A stretch of DNA of 64,000 bases from Cellulomonas sp. Y8 (GCF_008033115.1 NZ_CP041203.1:744001-808000); one strand, 5' to 3'; positions 10,269 to 21,230 are shown, numbered from the stretch's first letter. The notes: generated from the letters alone by a model not told the origin. Numbers and translations are program-made.

Positions 10269-11562
10269 GTGGCGATCACCTGGCGCGCGGTCGCGCTGAC
10301 CGCGGTCGGCGCGCTGCCGGTGCTGCTCTGGCCCGTGCCCGGCACGGTGCTGGCGTGGGCGGTGCTGGTCGTGCTGCTGTGCGTGCTCGACGTCGCCCTG
10401 GCGGCGTCCCCACGCGCCGTGGCGATCCGCCGCGAGGTCACCGGCGCGGTTCGGCTGCACGAGCCGGGCGCGGTCCCGGCTCACCCTGACGCACACCGGC
10501 GCCCGGCGGCTCCGTGCTCTGGTCCGGGACGCGTGGCCGCCCTCGGCCGGCGCCGACCACAACCGGCACCGGGTCGACCTGCCGCCCGGGGAGTCGCGCC
10601 GCGTCGACACCGGCCTGCGCCCGAGCCGCCGCAGCGACCTGCGCGCCGACCGGGTCACCATCCGGTCGGCCGGCCCGCTCGGGCTCGCGGCCCGGCAGGC
10701 GTCGATCGCGGTGCCCGGCACGCAGCGGGTGCTGCCGGAGTTCGCGTCCCGCCGGCACCTGCCCAGCCGGCTCGCCCGGCTCCGGGAGATGGACGGCCGT
10801 GCCGCGGTGCAGGTCCGCGGGCAGGGCACCGAGTTCGACTCGCTCCGCGAGTACGTGATCGGCGACGACGTGCGGTCGATCGACTGGCGCGCGAGCGCCC
10901 GGCGCAACGACGTCGTGGTGCGCACCTGGCGCCCCGAGCGCGACCGCCGGGTGCTGATCGTGCTCGACACCTCGCGCACCAGCGCCGCGCGCACCGGCGA
11001 GGAGCCGCGCCTGGAGCCGTCGGTCGAGGCGGCGCTGCTGCTCGCCGCGCTGGCCTCGCGGGCGGGCGACCGGGTCGAGCTCCTCGCGTACGACCGGACG
11101 GTGCGGGCCCGGGTGGCCGGCGCCTCGGGTCCCCGGCTGATGCCCGCGATCGCGGACGCGCTGGCCGACGTCGAGCCGTCGCTCGTCGAGGCCGACTGGC
11201 CCGGCGTCGTCGCGCAGGTGCAGGAGCGGCTGTCCCAGAGGGCGCTGGTCGTGCTGCTGTCCGCCCTCGAGCCCGCGGCCGTCGAGAACGGGCTGCTCCG
11301 CGTCGTCGACCAGCTCGCGTCCCGGCACCAGGTGGTGCTCGCGTCGGTGCGGGACCCCGAGGTCGAGCGGCTGCGCACCGGGCGGGAGGACGTCGCGGCC
11401 CTGTTCGACGCCGCGGCGGCCGAGCGGACCGAGCTCGAGCGGATGGCGGTCGCGCAGCGGCTTCGGAGCCACGGGGTGGAGGTGGTCGACGCGCTGCCCG
11501 ACGACCTCGCCCCGCGTCTCGCGGACGCGTACCTCGCGCTGAAGGCCGCGGGCCGGCTGTAG
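10269..11562 (+). pseudogene. DUF58 domain-containing protein, broken by a +1 frameshift at 10466-10468
   Basis: Starts at GTG 10269, eleven bases after moxR. Two transmembrane helices (residues about 4-45) are followed by [14 protein letters not shown]; removing one G from GGG at 10466-10468 continues in frame as [15 protein letters not shown] and on through the DUF58 core [20 protein letters not shown] to the end [12 protein letters not shown]58 proteins have a VWA-like fold and are the standard partner of MoxR. The downstream part (from about 10470) is fully intact, and the only lesion is one base in a G run, so I regard the gene as probably functional in the organism. As written it is interrupted. 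Confidence 0.88.
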
Positions 11563-11605
11563 GACCGCGGGGCGACCATCCCGCGCGCCCGCGCTGCACA
11601 CCCGA

Positions 11606-11660
11606 CAGTGGAAGGTTGTGACGGACACGCCGCTGGCGTGTCCGTCACAACCTTCCACTG
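11606..11660. terminator. 26-bp perfect palindrome, copy 1 of a repeated hairpin
   Basis: Arms 11606-11631 and 11635-11660 are perfect reverse complements separated by GCT. The arm begins CAGTGGAAGGTTGTGACGG. It lies 43 bp after the DUF58 stop and before the next gene. A second, slightly diverged copy is at 43412-43466. Placement after operons suggests a terminator without a U-tract, but the sequence conservation between distant sites also fits a mobile or maintained intergenic repeat. Confidence 0.8.
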
Positions 11661-11691
11661 GAACGGTGGCCGACGTGTCGGGACGCGCGCG

Positions 11692-11697
11692 TAGCCT
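11692..11697 (+). promoter_or_regulatory. -10 element TAGCCT of a leaderless gene
   Basis: TAGCCT is followed by 7 bases and the GTG start of the winged-helix gene at 11705, with no ribosome binding site between. This is the arrangement of leaderless transcripts in actinobacteria. No clear -35 is visible, partly because the upstream hairpin ends at 11660. Confidence 0.55.
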
Positions 11698-11704
11698 CGG
11701 CACC

Positions 11705-12910
11705 GTGACGGGCGACACGGACCTCGCGGGCGGCGGCACCCTCACCACGCGCGGGCTCGGGCGCGCGCTGCTCGCGCGGCAGCACCTGCTCGACCGCACG
11801 GACGCCCCGGCGCTCGACGTGGTGCGGCACCTGGTGGCCCTGCAGTCGCAGAACCCGTCGTCGGCCTACCTGGCGCTGCACGCGCGGGTCGCCGGCCTCG
11901 CGCACGCCGACCTGGCCGACGCGATGTCCGACCGCCGGGTCGCCCGCCTGGCGCTGCTGCGGGACACCGTGCACCTCGTGACCGCCGACGACGCGCTGGC
12001 GCTGTGGCCGCTGCTCGCGCCCACGCTGCGGCGGCACCTCACCGCCAACGTCTCGGCGGCCCCGACGCTGCGGCAGGTCGACCTCGACGACCTGCGCACC
12101 GCCGCGCTCGACGCCCTGGCCGACGGGCCGCTCACCGCCCGGGACCTCGGGGCGCGGCTGGCGGCGACCTGGCCGGGCCTCGACCCCGGGTCGCTCGCGC
12201 AGGGCGCGCGCGGGCTGCTGCCGCTGGTGCAGGTCACCCCGCGCGGGGTGTGGGGCCGCAGCATGCCGACGACCTGGACGACCGCGTGGGCGTGGTTCGG
12301 CGTCGAGGGGCCGGGCGCCGACCTCGGGGACGAGGAGCGCGACGCCGCCCTCGCCGCCCTGGTCCGCCGCTACCTCGCCGCCTACGGGCCCGCGACCGCC
12401 GCCGACGTCCGGCAGTGGTCGGGCCTGACCGGGCTGGGCCCGGTGGTCGACCGGCTGCGGCCGGAGCTCGTCGAGCTCGTGCACGTCGACCCGCCGTCGG
12501 GCCGGCCCCGGGTCCTGCTCGACCTGCCCGACGCCCCGCGCCCGCCCGAGGACGCCCCGGCCCCCGTCCGGCTGCTCCCGGACTTCGAGAACCTGCTGCT
12601 GAGCCACGAGGACCGCAGCCGGGTGATCCCGCCCGAGATCCGGCCCGCGCTGGCGAGCCGCAACGGGATGCCCCCGGGGACGGTGCTGCTCGACGGGCTG
12701 GTGGCCGGCTCCTGGGCCGTCCGGCGCGAGCGCCTCCCCCGCCCGGCCGGGGCGCCGCGGGCCCGCCGGGAGCGCGCGACGCTGACCGTCACCCCGCTCC
12801 GGCGGTGGACCGCGGCGGAGCCCCGGGCGGTGCTGCCGGAGGCCGAGCACCTCGTGCGGTTCGTCGCCGACGACGCCGCCGAGCACGCGGTGGCGGTCGC
12901 GGAGCGCTGA
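11705..12910 (+). CDS. Winged-helix DNA-binding protein, AlkZ/YcaQ-like (HTH_42)
   Basis: 401 residues. The family includes AlkZ and YcaQ DNA glycosylases that unhook interstrand crosslinks. The N-terminal [12 protein letters not shown] helix and [19 protein letters not shown] match it; LQSQ supplies the Q-x-Q catalytic motif known in AlkZ. Central winged-helix repeats ([33 protein letters not shown]) and the C-terminal [19 protein letters not shown] block are also typical. The start is the GTG 7 bases after a TAGCCT box. The protein probably acts on damaged DNA; which lesion cannot be read from sequence. It stands alone between DUF58 and mdh. Confidence 0.85.
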   Translation: MTGDTDLAGGGTLTTRGLGRALLARQHLLDRTDAPALDVVRHLVALQSQNPSSAYLALHARVAGLAHADLADAMSDRRVARLALLRDTVHLVTADDALALWPLLAPTLRRHLTANVSAAPTLRQVDLDDLRTAALDALADGPLTARDLGARLAATWPGLDPGSLAQGARGLLPLVQVTPRGVWGRSMPTTWTTAWAWFGVEGPGADLGDEERDAALAALVRRYLAAYGPATAADVRQWSGLTGLGPVVDRLRPELVELVHVDPPSGRPRVLLDLPDAPRPPEDAPAPVRLLPDFENLLLSHEDRSRVIPPEIRPALASRNGMPPGTVLLDGLVAGSWAVRRERLPRPAGAPRARRERATLTVTPLRRWTAAEPRAVLPEAEHLVRFVADDAAEHAVAVAER

Positions 12911-12939
12911 CGTCGCCGCGCGACACGGCAGCACCGCCC

Positions 12940-12968
12940 TTGAACTGCGCGGGGACCCCGCCTACCGT
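12940..12968 (+). promoter_or_regulatory. Probable mdh promoter (TTGAAC-17-TACCGT)
   Basis: TTGAAC at 12940-12945 and TACCGT at 12963-12968 are separated by exactly 17 bases, close to the primary sigma factor consensus of actinobacteria. The start of mdh is 72 bases downstream of the -10, leaving a leader of about 65 bases in which I see no conserved structure. Confidence 0.65.
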
Positions 12969-13040
12969 CGACCGGACCGTCGCCGCCGACGCTCCTGGCG
13001 CCGACGCCCCCACCCCGACGCCGACCACCAGGAGTCCCCC

Positions 13041-14027
13041 GTGCCCCGTCCCGCCGTCACGCTCACGCTGTCCGGCGCCGCCGGGCAGATCGGCTACTCG
13101 CTGATGTTCCGGGTCGCGAGCGGGGAGCTGCTCGGCCCGGACACGCCGGTCCGGGTGCGGATGCTCGAGCGGCCCGAGGCGCTGCACGCCGCGCACGGCG
13201 TGGCGCTGGAGCTGCAGGACGTCGCCTCGCCCCTGCTGGTCGACGTGGACGTCACGGCCGACCCGCGCGCCGCGTTCGACGGCGCGGACATCGCGGTCCT
13301 GGTCGGCGCGCAGCCGCGGACCGCGGGCATGGAGCGGGCGGACCTGCTCGAGGCCAACGCCGGCATCTTCCGCTCCCAGGGCACGGCGATCAACGACGTC
13401 GCCGCGGACGGCATCCGGGTGCTGGTGATCGGCAACCCCGCGAACACCAACGCGATGATCGCCGCGGCGCACGCGCCGGACGTGCCGCGCGACCGGTTCA
13501 CCGCCCTGACCCGGCTGGACCACAACCGCGCCCTCGCCCAGCTCGCGCTGCGCACCGGCGTGAACCCTCGGGAGATCACCCGGGTCACCGTGTGGGGCAA
13601 CCACTCGCGCACCCAGTACCCCGACCTGCGGCACGCGCTGGTCGCCGGGCGACCCGCGCTGGAGGTCGTCGACCGGGAGTGGGCCGAGGGCGCGTTCATC
13701 GACACCGTCGCCCAGCGCGGGGCCGCGATCATCGCCGCCCGCGGCGGCTCGTCGGTCGCGTCGACCGTGAGCGCGATCATCGACCACGGCCACCTGCGCC
13801 GCGGTGGCACCCCGGCCGGCGACTGGACGTCGGCCGGCCGGGTGTCGGACGGGTCCTACGGGGTGCCCGAGGGGCTGGTCTGCTCGTTCCCGGTCACCGC
13901 CGTCGACGGGGTGTGGCGGATCGTCCCCGACCTGGAGGTCGACGCGTTCTCGCGCGCCCGGATCGACGCGTCGGTGGCGGAGCTCGCCGAGGAGCGGGAC
14001 GCCGTGCGGCACCTCGGTCTGATCTGA
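13041..14027 (+). CDS. mdh: Malate dehydrogenase
   Basis: 328 residues; catalyses NAD-dependent malate/oxaloacetate interconversion in the TCA cycle. The N-terminal Rossmann loop is [20 protein letters not shown]. Substrate-binding and catalytic motifs are [40 protein letters not shown] and [12 protein letters not shown] (proton-acceptor His about residue 192). This is the cytosolic-type dimeric family found in most actinobacteria. A GTG start has CAGGAG 6 bases upstream. It is transcribed alone from the promoter at 12940 and ends 16 bp before the convergent ABC transporter gene. Confidence 0.97.
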   Translation: MPRPAVTLTLSGAAGQIGYSLMFRVASGELLGPDTPVRVRMLERPEALHAAHGVALELQDVASPLLVDVDVTADPRAAFDGADIAVLVGAQPRTAGMERADLLEANAGIFRSQGTAINDVAADGIRVLVIGNPANTNAMIAAAHAPDVPRDRFTALTRLDHNRALAQLALRTGVNPREITRVTVWGNHSRTQYPDLRHALVAGRPALEVVDREWAEGAFIDTVAQRGAAIIAARGGSSVASTVSAIIDHGHLRRGGTPAGDWTSAGRVSDGSYGVPEGLVCSFPVTAVDGVWRIVPDLEVDAFSRARIDASVAELAEERDAVRHLGLI

Positions 14028-14043
14028 GGCGCGGGACGGGCCC

Positions 14044-15930
14044 TCAGCGCGCCGTCGCGTACTGCGTCTCGTACAGCTCCGCGTACAGCCCGCCCGCCGC
14101 CAGCAGCTCGGCGTGCGTGCCCTGCTCCGCGACCCGCCCGCCGTCGAGCACGACGATCGAGTCCGCCTCGCGGATCGTCGACAGCCGGTGCGCGATCACG
14201 AGCGCCGTCCGCCCGACGAGCGCCTCCGCGAGCGCCCGCTGCACCGCCGCCTCGGACTCCGAGTCGAGGTGCGCGGTCGCCTCGTCGAGCACCACGACCG
14301 GCGGCGCCTTGAGCAGCAGCCGGGCGATGGCCAGCCGCTGGCGCTCGCCGCCGCTGAGCCGGTAGCCCCGGTCCCCCACGACGGTGTCGACGCCGTCCGG
14401 CAGCCGGGACACCAGGTCCCAGATCTGCGCCCGCCGGAGCGCCTGCTCCAGCTCGGCGTCGGTCGCGCCGGGCCGGGCGTACAGCAGGTTCGCGCGGATG
14501 GTGTCGTGGAACAGGTGCGCGTCCTGGGACACGATGCCGATCGCGTCCCGCAGGCTCTCCTGCGTGACCTCGCGGACGTCCTGGCCCGCGACGCGGACGG
14601 TGCCGGACGTGACGTCGTACAGCCGCGCGACCAGCGCGGAGATCGTCGTCTTGCCCGCGCCGGACGGCCCGACCAGCGCGACCAGGTGGCCGTGCGGGAC
14701 CGTGAACGAGACGTGCTCGAGCGTCGTGCCCGGCACCTCGGTCTGCAGCCGGGCGACGGACTCCAGCGACGCCAGCGACACCTCGGAGGCGGCCGGGTAA
14801 CGGAACGACACGTCGTCGAGCTCGACGCTCGCGGTGCTCGCGACGTCGGCGGGCAGCGGCCGGGCATCGGGCGCGTCCGCCACGGTCGGCTTCAGGTCGA
14901 GCACCTCGATGACCCGCTCGAAGGACACCAGCGTCGTCATGACGTCGACCTGGACGTTCGACAGTGAGGTGATCGGGCCGTACAGCCGGGTCAGGTAGGA
15001 GGTGAGCGCGACGACGACGCCGACCGTCAGCGAGCCCTGGATCGCGAGCACGCCGCCCAGCCCGTAGACGATCGCGACGGCCACGGCGGCGATCAGCGTG
15101 AGCCCGATCCGGAACACCGCGGCGTACATCGCGGACGTGATGCCGATGTCCCGCACCCGGGCGGCGCGGGAGGCGAACTCCGCGGTCTCGTCCTCGGGAC
15201 GCCCGTAGAGCTTGACCAGCTGCGCGCCGGCGACGTTGAACCGCTCGGTCATCGTCTGGCCCATCGCGGCGTTGAGCGTGTACGACTCCTGCGTCACGCC
15301 CGCGAGGCGGCGACCCATCGCGCGCACCGGCAGCACGAACGCGGGCAGCAGCACCAGGGAGAGCAGGGTGATCTGCCAGGACAGCGACAGCATCGCGGCG
15401 ATGACCAGCACGACGGTGAGCACGTTGGACACGACGTTGGACAGCGTGGACGTGAACGCCTGCTGCGCGCCGAGCACGTCGCCGTTGAGCCGCTGGACCA
15501 GCGCGCCGGTCTGGGTGCGGGAGAAGAACGCCAGCGGCATCCGCTGGACGTGGTCGAACACCTGCGTGCGCAGGTCGAGGATCAGGCCCTCGCCGATCCG
15601 CGCGGAGAACCAGCGGGACGCGAGCGTCAGCCCGGCCGAGACGACCGCGAGCAGCGCCACGACGCCGGCGAGCCCGAGCACCAGCCCGGTGCGGCCCTGG
15701 GCGATGCCGTGGTCGATGATCTGCCGGAACAGCAGCGGGGTGACCGCGCCGATCGCGGCGTCGAGCGCGACGACGACGAGGAACACGGTGAGCAGCCCGC
15801 GGTAGGGGCGGGCGAAGGCGAGGATGCGCCGCAGCACGTCGCGGGTGATGCGACGCCGGGCGACGGACGGGTCGAGGCGGAACGACCGGTACATCGCCGG
15901 TCCACCGCCCCCTCCTCCGTGCATGGACAT
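14044..15930 (-). CDS. ABC exporter, fused permease and ATPase (multidrug/lipid type)
   Basis: 628 residues, a half-transporter that should work as a dimer. The N-terminal glycine-rich MHGGGGGG segment precedes six membrane helices (residues about 45-330). The ATPase domain has Walker A GPSGAGKTT (about residue 435), signature LSGGERQRLAIARL, Walker B VVVLDEATAHLD and the H-loop IAHRLSTI. It is divergent from the marR gene at 16002, with a perfect operator-like palindrome between the two, so MarR-type derepression by the exported compound is likely. The substrate is unknown. Confidence 0.93.
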   Translation of the reverse strand: MSMHGGGGGGPAMYRSFRLDPSVARRRITRDVLRRILAFARPYRGLLTVFLVVVALDAAIGAVTPLLFRQIIDHGIAQGRTGLVLGLAGVVALLAVVSAGLTLASRWFSARIGEGLILDLRTQVFDHVQRMPLAFFSRTQTGALVQRLNGDVLGAQQAFTSTLSNVVSNVLTVVLVIAAMLSLSWQITLLSLVLLPAFVLPVRAMGRRLAGVTQESYTLNAAMGQTMTERFNVAGAQLVKLYGRPEDETAEFASRAARVRDIGITSAMYAAVFRIGLTLIAAVAVAIVYGLGGVLAIQGSLTVGVVVALTSYLTRLYGPITSLSNVQVDVMTTLVSFERVIEVLDLKPTVADAPDARPLPADVASTASVELDDVSFRYPAASEVSLASLESVARLQTEVPGTTLEHVSFTVPHGHLVALVGPSGAGKTTISALVARLYDVTSGTVRVAGQDVREVTQESLRDAIGIVSQDAHLFHDTIRANLLYARPGATDAELEQALRRAQIWDLVSRLPDGVDTVVGDRGYRLSGGERQRLAIARLLLKAPPVVVLDEATAHLDSESEAAVQRALAEALVGRTALVIAHRLSTIREADSIVVLDGGRVAEQGTHAELLAAGGLYAELYETQYATAR

Positions 15931-15954
15931 GGGGCCTCCAGGGGGACGATTCCG

Positions 15955-15975
15955 ATAGAGAGGGTACCTCTCTAT
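15955..15975. promoter_or_regulatory. MarR-type operator palindrome
   Basis: Perfect inverted repeat ATAGAGAGG-GTA-CCTCTCTAT in the 71-bp region between the divergent ABC exporter (starts at 15930) and marR (starts at 16002). It lies 13 bp upstream of the marR -10 box TATCCT, so it would cover the -35 region, and 25 bp from the exporter start. The size and symmetry fit a MarR dimer; one site could control both genes. Confidence 0.8.
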
Positions 15976-15988
15976 GTGCGGAACTCGC

Positions 15989-15994
15989 TATCCT
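15989..15994 (+). promoter_or_regulatory. -10 element TATCCT of marR
   Basis: TATCCT followed by 7 bases and the ATG of marR. The intervening GAGG could serve as a weak ribosome binding site, but transcription starting at the -10 spacing would give a leaderless or nearly leaderless mRNA. Confidence 0.55.
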
Positions 15995-16001
15995 GAGGCG
16001 C

Positions 16002-16484
16002 ATGACGCCCGTCACCCCGGCCCCCGCGCACCGCCACCCCGCCCCGGGCAACCCCGGCGACGAGCTGTTCTGGCTGCTCCGCCGGGCCATGCACACGATG
16101 CGGCGCGACGTCCGGGAGCGCGTGGACCTCACGCCGTCCCGGCACCGGCTGCTGCGCGTCGTGGCGCGCGAGGAGCCGCAACGGCAGACCGCGCTCGCCG
16201 CGGCGCTCGACGTGGTGCCGCGGTCGGTCACGTCGCTGGTCGACGACCTGGAGCGCGCCGGCCTGGTCGAGCGCCGGCCCGACCCGACCGACCGGCGCGC
16301 GACCCTCGTGGCGGCAACCGACGAGGGCCGCGCGGTGCTCGCCGAGGCGGACGCCGAGCGGCGCCGGCACGCGGAGGAGCTGCTGGCGCGCCTCGCGCCG
16401 GGCGAGCAGGACGAGCTGCTCCGCCTCCTGCACCGCCTGGTCGACGACCCCGCGGGCGCCCCCGCGGAGTGCGCCCGGGACTGA
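16002..16484 (+). CDS. MarR family transcriptional regulator
   Basis: 160 residues. The winged-helix core includes LTPSRHRLLRVVAREEP, the recognition helix region QTALAAALDVVPRSVTSLVDDLERAGLVERR and the wing DPTDRRATLVAATDEGRAVL, a near-textbook MarR pattern. Flanking helices form the dimer interface. It is divergent from the ABC exporter and probably represses both itself and the exporter through the palindrome at 15955-15975. The ligand is unknown. Twenty-one bp separate its stop from the convergent gdhA stop. Confidence 0.95.
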   Translation: MTPVTPAPAHRHPAPGNPGDELFWLLRRAMHTMRRDVRERVDLTPSRHRLLRVVAREEPQRQTALAAALDVVPRSVTSLVDDLERAGLVERRPDPTDRRATLVAATDEGRAVLAEADAERRRHAEELLARLAPGEQDELLRLLHRLVDDPAGAPAECARD

Positions 16485-16505
16485 CCGGCCCGCGCGGCGC
16501 GGGCG

Positions 16506-17939
<1,434 letters not shown>

Positions 17940-18764
17940 TCAGCGGGTGGGGTCCGGCACGCCGTGCGGCAGCCGGTGCAGCGTCACGGCCTCGGTCGCC
18001 GAGCGCTGGGCCGCGCGCGTGGCGGCGTCGTACTCGCGGTCCCGCCGGGTCGCGAGCACCGCGGCGAGGAACGCCTCCGGGTGGGTCCCGGCGGGCGGCC
18101 CGGGGGCGACGTACCGGGCGACCTCGCCGGCCAGCTGCTGGCCGAGCGCGTACCGCGAGCCGGGGTGCAGCCGGGGCGCGCGCCCGAGGAACTGGCGGAC
18201 GGAGAGCGCGAGTCCGTCGGGGAGCCGGGCCACGTCGGCCTGCTGCGCCCAGGGCGCGAGGAACGGCGGCATGACGACGACCGCCCGGTTCTCGGTGCGG
18301 CCGCGCACCCGGACGGCGTACGTCCCGGCCAGGATGTCGCCGAGCCGCTTGCCCTGCGGGTTCACCAGCGAGGTGATGAGCGCGACCGACCCCAGGGTCA
18401 GCCAGAGCTCCAGGATGCCGACCAGCGCCCGGACGAACGCCTGGCGGAACCGGATCGGGCCGCCGTCGTCCCGCACCACCCGGATCCCCACGGCGAGCTT
18501 GCCGAGCGACCGGCCGCGGGTCAGCGTGTCGACCGTCGTCGGGATGACCACCAGGACCGTCACCATCACCACGACGAACGTGATCTGGAGGACGTCCTGG
18601 CTCGGCGCGACGACCACGAACCGGGTGAGCACCCAGGCCACGGCGATCGCCACCACGCCGAGCGCGATCAGGTCGATCACCGCGCCGGCGAGCCGGCTCG
18701 CGAACGACGTCGGCCGCGCGTCCAGCAGCACGCCCTCGCCGATGACGATGCCCTCGTCCTGCAC
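17940..18764 (-). CDS. RDD family membrane protein
   Basis: 274 residues. The RDD domain (about residues 18-152) has the name-giving Arg in FASRLAGAVIDLI, the Asp pair region, and TRGRSLGKLAVGIRVVRDDGG, with about four membrane helices. It is followed by a soluble C-terminal tail of 120 residues without recognisable motifs. RDD proteins occur beside SpoIIM-like proteins, MoxR and DUF58 in many actinobacteria; here the pair is separated from the MoxR run by the mdh-gdhA block. It is divergent from the SpoIIM-like gene. The function is unknown. Confidence 0.9.
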   Translation of the reverse strand: MQDEGIVIGEGVLLDARPTSFASRLAGAVIDLIALGVVAIAVAWVLTRFVVVAPSQDVLQITFVVVMVTVLVVIPTTVDTLTRGRSLGKLAVGIRVVRDDGGPIRFRQAFVRALVGILELWLTLGSVALITSLVNPQGKRLGDILAGTYAVRVRGRTENRAVVVMPPFLAPWAQQADVARLPDGLALSVRQFLGRAPRLHPGSRYALGQQLAGEVARYVAPGPPAGTHPEAFLAAVLATRRDREYDAATRAAQRSATEAVTLHRLPHGVPDPTR

Positions 18765-18836
18765 GCCCCACCTCCGCCGACGTCCTGCCCCAGGTCACCC
18801 GGTCGGGACCGGGCCTCGTGTGGCAGGGTATCGGGC

Positions 18837-19826
18837 GTGGACCTGGACGCCTTCTCCGCCGTGCGCGAGCCCTCCTGGGCGCGCCTGGACGAGCTGTCCC
18901 GGCGGCGGGGCCTCGACGGCGCCGAGGCGGACGAGCTCGTCCGGCTCTACCAGGCCGCCGCGACCGACCTGTCGACCATCCGGTCCTCGGCGCCCGACCC
19001 GGACGTGGTGGCCCGGCTGTCCCAGCTGCTGGCCCGCGCCCGGTCCCGGATCGCGGGGACGCACGAGCCCGCCTGGCGGGACGTCCGCCGGTTCGTCGTG
19101 CTCTCGCTGCCGGCCGCGCTGTACCGGCTGCGCTGGTGGACGGTCGGCGTGATGGTCGCGTGCCTGGCCGTCGCGACCGTCGCCGGCTGGTGGGTCGCGA
19201 CCAACCCGGACGCCCTCGCCGCGATGGGCACGCCCAGCGAGCGGCAGCAGTACGTGGACGAGGCGTTCGCGTCGTACTACGACCCCGGCGCCGGGTTCGC
19301 CGCCGTGGTGTGGACGAACAACGCGTGGGTCGCGGCGCTCTGCGTCGCGCTCGGCATCTCCGGGATCGGCACGCTGTACGTGCTCGCGAACAACGCGGTG
19401 AACGTCGGCGCGACCGGCGGCATGATGGCCGCGCACGACAGCCTGGGCGTCTTCTTCCAGCTCATCACGCCGCACGGCCTGCTCGAGCTGACCTCGATCT
19501 TCGTCGCCGGCGCCGCGGGGCTGCGGCTGTTCTGGGCGTGGGTCGACCCGCAGGGGCGGCCGCGGGCACGCGCGCTGGCCGAGGAGGGCCGGGCGCTCAT
19601 CACCGTGGTGATCGGGCTGGCCGGGGCGCTGCTGCTGTCCGGCGTCGTCGAGGGCTTCGTGACCGGCTCGACGCTGCCGTGGTGGCTGAAGATCGTCATC
19701 GGCGCGATCGCGCTGGCCGCGTTCTGGACCTACACGATCGTGCTCGGCCGCCGGGCGGTGGCCGAGGGCGAGACCGGCGACCTCGAGGAGGACGCCGCGG
19801 GCTACGCGGTCGCGATCGCGGCCTGA
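18837..19826 (+). CDS. Stage II sporulation protein M-like membrane protein (DUF95)
   Basis: 329 residues from GTG 18837. The N-terminal region LDAFSAVREPSWARLDELSRR and RLYQAAATDLSTIR is the conserved soluble part in non-sporulating actinobacterial homologues. It is followed by five or six membrane helices with NNAWVAALCVALGISGIGTL and TPHGLLELTSIFVAGAAGL, the SpoIIM core. In Bacillus SpoIIM belongs to a peptidoglycan-remodelling complex; in non-sporulating actinobacteria the role is unknown. The gene is divergent from the RDD gene and overlaps the 3' end of the convergent gene at 19802 by 25 bp. Confidence 0.92.
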   Translation: MDLDAFSAVREPSWARLDELSRRRGLDGAEADELVRLYQAAATDLSTIRSSAPDPDVVARLSQLLARARSRIAGTHEPAWRDVRRFVVLSLPAALYRLRWWTVGVMVACLAVATVAGWWVATNPDALAAMGTPSERQQYVDEAFASYYDPGAGFAAVVWTNNAWVAALCVALGISGIGTLYVLANNAVNVGATGGMMAAHDSLGVFFQLITPHGLLELTSIFVAGAAGLRLFWAWVDPQGRPRARALAEEGRALITVVIGLAGALLLSGVVEGFVTGSTLPWWLKIVIGAIALAAFWTYTIVLGRRAVAEGETGDLEEDAAGYAVAIAA

Positions 19827-20464
19827 GCCCGGGCGACGGCGCCGTCGCGCCCCCTCCCGCCGGACCGCAGCGCGCCGAGCCAGAGCGACGCCGCCCCGAG
19901 CGGGGTGCGCGCCACCTCCGCGAACCCGAGCGCGCGCAGGTCCGCCACCTGCGCGAGGTCGACCGTCACCGCCAGCACGTCCCGGCCCTGGGCCGCCTGC
20001 TCGGCCGCGACGGGCGCCAGCAGGTCGGCGAGCAGCGCCTCCCGCTCCCCCGCGTCCGCGCGCCCGTCGTCGGCCAGCAGGACGAGCACGCGCTCCGCGC
20101 CCGACTCCCGGACGAGGGCGAGCGTGCGGGCGGTGGCCTCGGCGATGGCCCGCATCGGCGCGCGGGCCGGCTCGGGGCGCGGGTCGGGCCGGACGCCGAG
20201 CTCGCGGGTGACGACGCGCTGGAGGTCGGTGCCGAGGCGGTCGGCGTCGGGCGGGAGCCAGACGGCGACGGCGACGACCTCGGCTGGGGCGGCGGGCGCG
20301 GCGGCGGGCGCGGCGGGCGCGTCGGCGAGCCACACCTCGCCGTGCTCCATCGCGCCGAGGCTCAGCATGAGCCGGGTCGCCGGCCCCGCCTGCTCCGGGT
20401 CCGGCCCGGGATCGGGCTCGCCGTCGCCGTCGAGGTCGACGAACGGCCGGTGCGCGGCGATCAT
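19802..20464 (-). CDS. Hypothetical protein, Ala-rich
   Basis: I do not recognise a family. From ATG 20464 the product is 220 residues: MIAAHRPFVDLDGDGEPDPG, an alanine-rich middle (APAAPAAAPAAPAEV), then alternating helix and strand with VLVLLADDGRADAGEREALL and a C-terminal ALGFAEVARTPLGAASLWLG that loosely recalls the last strand-helix of acetyltransferases. An upstream in-frame GTG at 20599 would add 45 residues, but these are Arg/Pro-rich and unconvincing. The frame is supported by its codon bias over the whole length. It overlaps the SpoIIM-like gene tail to tail. Confidence 0.6.
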   Translation of the reverse strand: MIAAHRPFVDLDGDGEPDPGPDPEQAGPATRLMLSLGAMEHGEVWLADAPAAPAAAPAAPAEVVAVAVWLPPDADRLGTDLQRVVTRELGVRPDPRPEPARAPMRAIAEATARTLALVRESGAERVLVLLADDGRADAGEREALLADLLAPVAAEQAAQGRDVLAVTVDLAQVADLRALGFAEVARTPLGAASLWLGALRSGGRGRDGAVARAQAAIATA

Positions 20465-20663
20465 CCGGGCGAGCGGGTTGACGTCGAGCAGGCCCGCGCG
20501 CCGGACGCGCCACGGCCGGCGCGTGCCGCCGTCCGGGGAACCGCCATCGATCGGGCAGGGTGTGGACGGGACGCCTCGTCGGGTCTGGTCGTGCGGCACC
20601 CGCCCAGCCCAGCACCCGGACCTGGGAGCCCGCTGGGAGCGTGCCGGCGCCGCTCGTACCGCG

Positions 20664-21230
20664 TCAGGTCGGATCGACCACGAACCCGATCTCGGTCGCG
20701 TGCGTGGTGACGGCGACAGGCACCGCAATGCCCTCGACCGGCCCCGCCCGCAGCGCGTCCCGCACCAGACGCAGGTACGAGATGTTCACGAGGAAGACCG
20801 CGTCCTGGAACGCCGAGGACTCTGCGTGGTCGCGCATCGCCTCCTGCATGGACTCCCAGCCGCGCAGGTGGAGGTCGTGCTCGTAGTGCAGCGGGAAGTC
20901 CTTCGGCCCGTCCTCGCCCAGGTCCCCGAAGGTGGCGAGCGGCCCGTCCCAGGCCTCCAGCGAGGCGGTCCACCGATCGGTGTTGACCTCGAAGCCGTTC
21001 ATCTCCGTGTAGAACGCCGGGATGTCGTCGTACATGGCGGCGAGCAGAGCCGCGCACCGTGACAACCACACGCGCACCTCGTCCACCGAGGTGCTGAAGC
21101 CACCCGCCGCCGCGGCGACGAACGGCGCGTCGCCCGAGCCCTCGACGCGCGCACGCAGCTCCCGGTACGCCAGCTCGAGCTCGCCCGCGTCGGCCCACGC
21201 CCTGACCTGGTCCTCCATCGTGTCCACCAT
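20664..21230 (-). CDS. Hypothetical protein of the accessory patch
   Basis: 188 residues: MVDTMEDQVRAWADAGELEL, predicted mostly helical, with aromatic-rich segments (YDDIPAFYTEMNGF, DFPLHYEHDLHLRGWESM). There is no signal peptide, membrane helix or known motif. The region from about 20.6 to 22.4 kb is slightly less GC-rich than its surroundings and holds other orphan genes and a nucleotidyltransferase antitoxin, so horizontal acquisition is plausible. The start is the ATG of the MVDTMEDQ sequence; the ATG at the second Met is an alternative. Confidence 0.65.
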   Translation of the reverse strand: MVDTMEDQVRAWADAGELELAYRELRARVEGSGDAPFVAAAAGGFSTSVDEVRVWLSRCAALLAAMYDDIPAFYTEMNGFEVNTDRWTASLEAWDGPLATFGDLGEDGPKDFPLHYEHDLHLRGWESMQEAMRDHAESSAFQDAVFLVNISYLRLVRDALRAGPVEGIAVPVAVTTHATEIGFVVDPT

